Assembly: GCA_023333565.1 (NCBI GenBank)
Contig: JAJKFH010001371.1
Location: 124,001 to 188,000, forward strand
Length of the DNA stretch: 64,000 bases
Direction: 5' to 3'
DNA from: Puffinus mauretanicus
Taxonomy: Eukaryota > Chordata > Aves > Procellariiformes > Procellariidae
The stretch's first letter is position 1. The number at the start of each line of letters is the position of its first letter. Below are positions 63,101 to 64,000 of this stretch, one piece after another. Position numbers and translations under genes: made by a program. The notes beneath the pieces were generated by a model. That model did not search any database and was not told the DNA's origin. It was given only the letters and a program-made list of their open reading frames with translations.

Positions 63101-63495
63101 CTCCTCATGTTTGAAGAAGAGGTTTACCATCAAGCCCAGTTTGCAGCCTTACTGGTGGCATATTGCCTCTGGTGCCTGACCTGAGATGCATTGGAGGTGC
63201 TGGATTTCCAGGTGATCTTAAACACCTTCCAGCCCTGCAGATCGCAGATGGTGGCTGGAAGCCCTGGCCGGCCGGAGCCGCCTTCCCTGGGTATCCCCTT
63301 CCAGCACCCGGGCAGGGCGGCAGCAGAAGGGATTAGCCGGGACTAAATAAAGCTTGGGAAAATAGTTGTCGAGGGCTATGTGGTGTGGTAGAGACAAAGC
63401 TGCCCCTGGTCTGCCAGAGGCAGGGCTGGGAATGGGGAGAGAAGCCAGGGGCTGTCTTCTCTGTGGCTCTGCCAGAGAAGGGGAAACCTGCTCAG

Positions 63496-63561
63496 CTTCT
63501 CCCTTTTTGTTTTTTTTTTTTCCTTCTTCTTTTTCTTCTTCTTCCTTTCCCTCCCTTTTTT
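63496..63561 (+). repeat. Pyrimidine tract in intron 2
   Basis: Sixty-six bases of C/T with a single G at 63509, in TTC-type units. Lies about 160 bp upstream of the coding exon 2 acceptor and is separate from that acceptor's own pyrimidine tract. Confidence 0.8.
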
Positions 63562-63616
63562 GAAACAATCGATTGAGTCTGCTATTTAATGGGAGCTAAA
63601 CCCAGGCAGAGCGTGA

Positions 63617-64000
<384 letters not shown>

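Overview
This window is vertebrate nuclear DNA, most likely from a bird. It has split coding exons with GT-AG junctions and long non-coding stretches. CpG-rich islands sit in an otherwise CpG-poor background. A 5'-truncated CR1 LINE carries the typical sauropsid 3' tail (about 37558-38291, + strand). There are no bacterial-style operons, no CRISPR array and no dense ORF arrangement. Almost all long open frames are chance frames in GC-rich or low-complexity DNA.

The only gene that can be named with confidence is HRAS (+ strand), partly contained at the right edge. The first coding exon (58934-59044) encodes residues 1-37 and the second (63719-63897) encodes residues 38-97 up to the split Arg97 codon. 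Gln95 and the residues around it pick HRAS over KRAS and NRAS. The remaining coding exons lie beyond base 64000. Its promoter is probably the large CpG island at about 24.8-26.3 kb, where a good splice donor at 25963 could end a non-coding exon 1. That would give a first intron of about 33 kb. This link is inference.

Layout. 1-3.2 kb: AT-rich sequence with two splice-bounded candidate exons of an unidentified minus-strand transcript. 3.4-4.0 kb: first CpG island with five GC boxes and an 18-bp triplet repeat. 4.1-24.8 kb: no recognisable gene, with old SINE/LINE-like fragments, microsatellites and several perfect hairpins. 24.8-27.0 kb: second, larger CpG region with a G-quadruplex motif, a G-to-C strand-composition switch and a second possible donor at 26793. 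27-58.9 kb: inferred HRAS intron 1, with AT-rich blocks, the CR1 copy, a 215-nt polypyrimidine tract and MIR-like fragments. 58.9-64 kb: HRAS exons and intron 2.

I found no convincing novel multi-gene system. The most worthwhile leads are the promoter architecture at 24.8-27 kb, the minus-strand transcript near 2-3.4 kb, the polypyrimidine tract and the perfect hairpins.
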